A DNA stretch of 33,058 bases from Deltaproteobacteria bacterium (lineage in GTDB: Bacteria > Desulfobacterota > Desulfobulbia > Desulfobulbales > Desulfobulbaceae), in NCBI GenBank assembly GCA_024278495.1, contig JAJRTB010000236.1, forward strand, positions 1 to 33,058, in the 5' to 3' direction. The position numbers and the translations under genes are program-made. Positions 32,808 to 33,058 of the stretch are shown piece by piece. The notes beneath the pieces are model-generated. The model did no database searches. It was not told the DNA's origin and saw nothing but the letters and a program-made list of their open reading frames with translations. How positions within the stretch are numbered: the first letter of the stretch is position 1; every line of letters begins with the position of its first letter.

Positions 32808-33058
32808 AACCTGAAACCGTTTATTTTCAGATAACCCTGGCCGCGCCCCTGCATATCGGCTGCGGGGAGGTGTATGAACCCGTGGGCTTTGTGGTGGACG
32901 AGCAGGCGCGAGAGCTGGTCAGCTTTACACCCGCCGATTTCCTGGCCCGCCTGACCAGTGACGAGCTTGCGGAATATTCGGGTATCTGCAGACAGGGCAC
33001 GGTAGAATCCATCCAGGAACTGTACAAATTCATGCGACGGCACCAGAACATGGTGACC
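32804..33058 (+). CDS. csm5: Csm5, RAMP subunit (3' truncated by window edge)
   Basis: Only the first 85 codons are present. MKPETVYFQITLAAPLHIGCGEVYEPVGFVVDE followed by LVSFTPADFLARL matches the Csm5 N-terminus (LHIGxGxxYxP signature). Csm5 caps the 3' end of the crRNA and recruits maturation nucleases. GGAG lies 7 nt upstream of the ATG, and the start overlaps the csm4 stop, completing the csm2-csm5 order. The rest of the gene, and probably any array or adaptation genes, lie to the right. Confidence 0.92.
   Translation, partial: MKPETVYFQITLAAPLHIGCGEVYEPVGFVVDEQARELVSFTPADFLARLTSDELAEYSGICRQGTVESIQELYKFMRRHQNMVT

Noticed and set aside
17150-33058. CRISPR repeat-spacer array
   Set aside because: I looked for regularly spaced 25-40 bp repeats and found none; any array must lie outside the window.

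Overview
The window looks like a chromosomal segment of a GC-rich, anaerobic, sulfur-metabolising bacterium, most likely Desulfobacterota (Desulfobulbaceae-like). Evidence for this is a CooC-type CO-dehydrogenase maturation ATPase, a HcyBio/DUF39 aspartate-semialdehyde sulfurtransferase, a three-cysteine LarE, an iron-dependent alcohol dehydrogenase and DUF2062/DUF445 proteins. The taxonomic call is inference.

Left half (1-17140), housekeeping genes. Minus strand: cooC-ftsE-ftsX (ftsX runs off the left edge). Plus strand: a HAD phosphatase overlapping a DUF445 membrane protein. Minus strand: a 673-residue membrane-anchored coiled-coil protein, glgB, a butanol-dehydrogenase-like enzyme, rsmA, DUF2062, tsaD and pheA. 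Plus strand: the DUF39 sulfurtransferase, larE, an HU gene with a clear promoter and terminator, and tRNA-Pro(CGG). Two diverged copies of a palindromic intergenic element lie at about 4.6 kb and 16.9 kb in opposite orientation.

Right half (17150-33058), a type III-A CRISPR-Cas island that starts directly after the tRNA-Pro terminator. First comes a regulatory module: an unknown 153-residue protein, a sigma-70-like factor, a zinc-finger (HxxxCxxC) anti-sigma-like protein and a large protein with a Lon-type Ser-Lys protease domain plus helical repeats. Both the sigma and the anti-sigma genes are interrupted by what looks like one missing base in an A-run. Next is an ancillary operon: small acidic membrane protein, Csx20 (putative ring nuclease), Csx1 (CARF-HEPN, DxTHG), Cas6, Cad1 (CARF-adenosine deaminase) and a Nudix hydrolase. 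Last is the interference operon: a second small acidic membrane protein, cas10 (HD, zinc ribbon, GGDD), csm2, csm3, csm4 and csm5 (cut by the right edge). No CRISPR array, cas1 or cas2 is visible.

The most interesting result is that one motif (A-tract, 7-8 nt, TGACCGTA, then a purine-rich GAG box) precedes the anti-sigma gene and both CRISPR operons. This suggests that the sigma/anti-sigma/Lon-like protease module controls the whole CRISPR island. Working model (inference): the protease removes the anti-sigma protein, and the freed sigma factor transcribes the immunity genes. Cas10 then makes cyclic oligoadenylates that switch on Csx1 (RNA cleavage) and Cad1 (ATP to ITP); the Nudix partner may act on the product and Csx20 may end the signal. 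The layout recalls the known CalpL-CalpT-CalpS pathway, but I recognise no SAVED domain in this protease.
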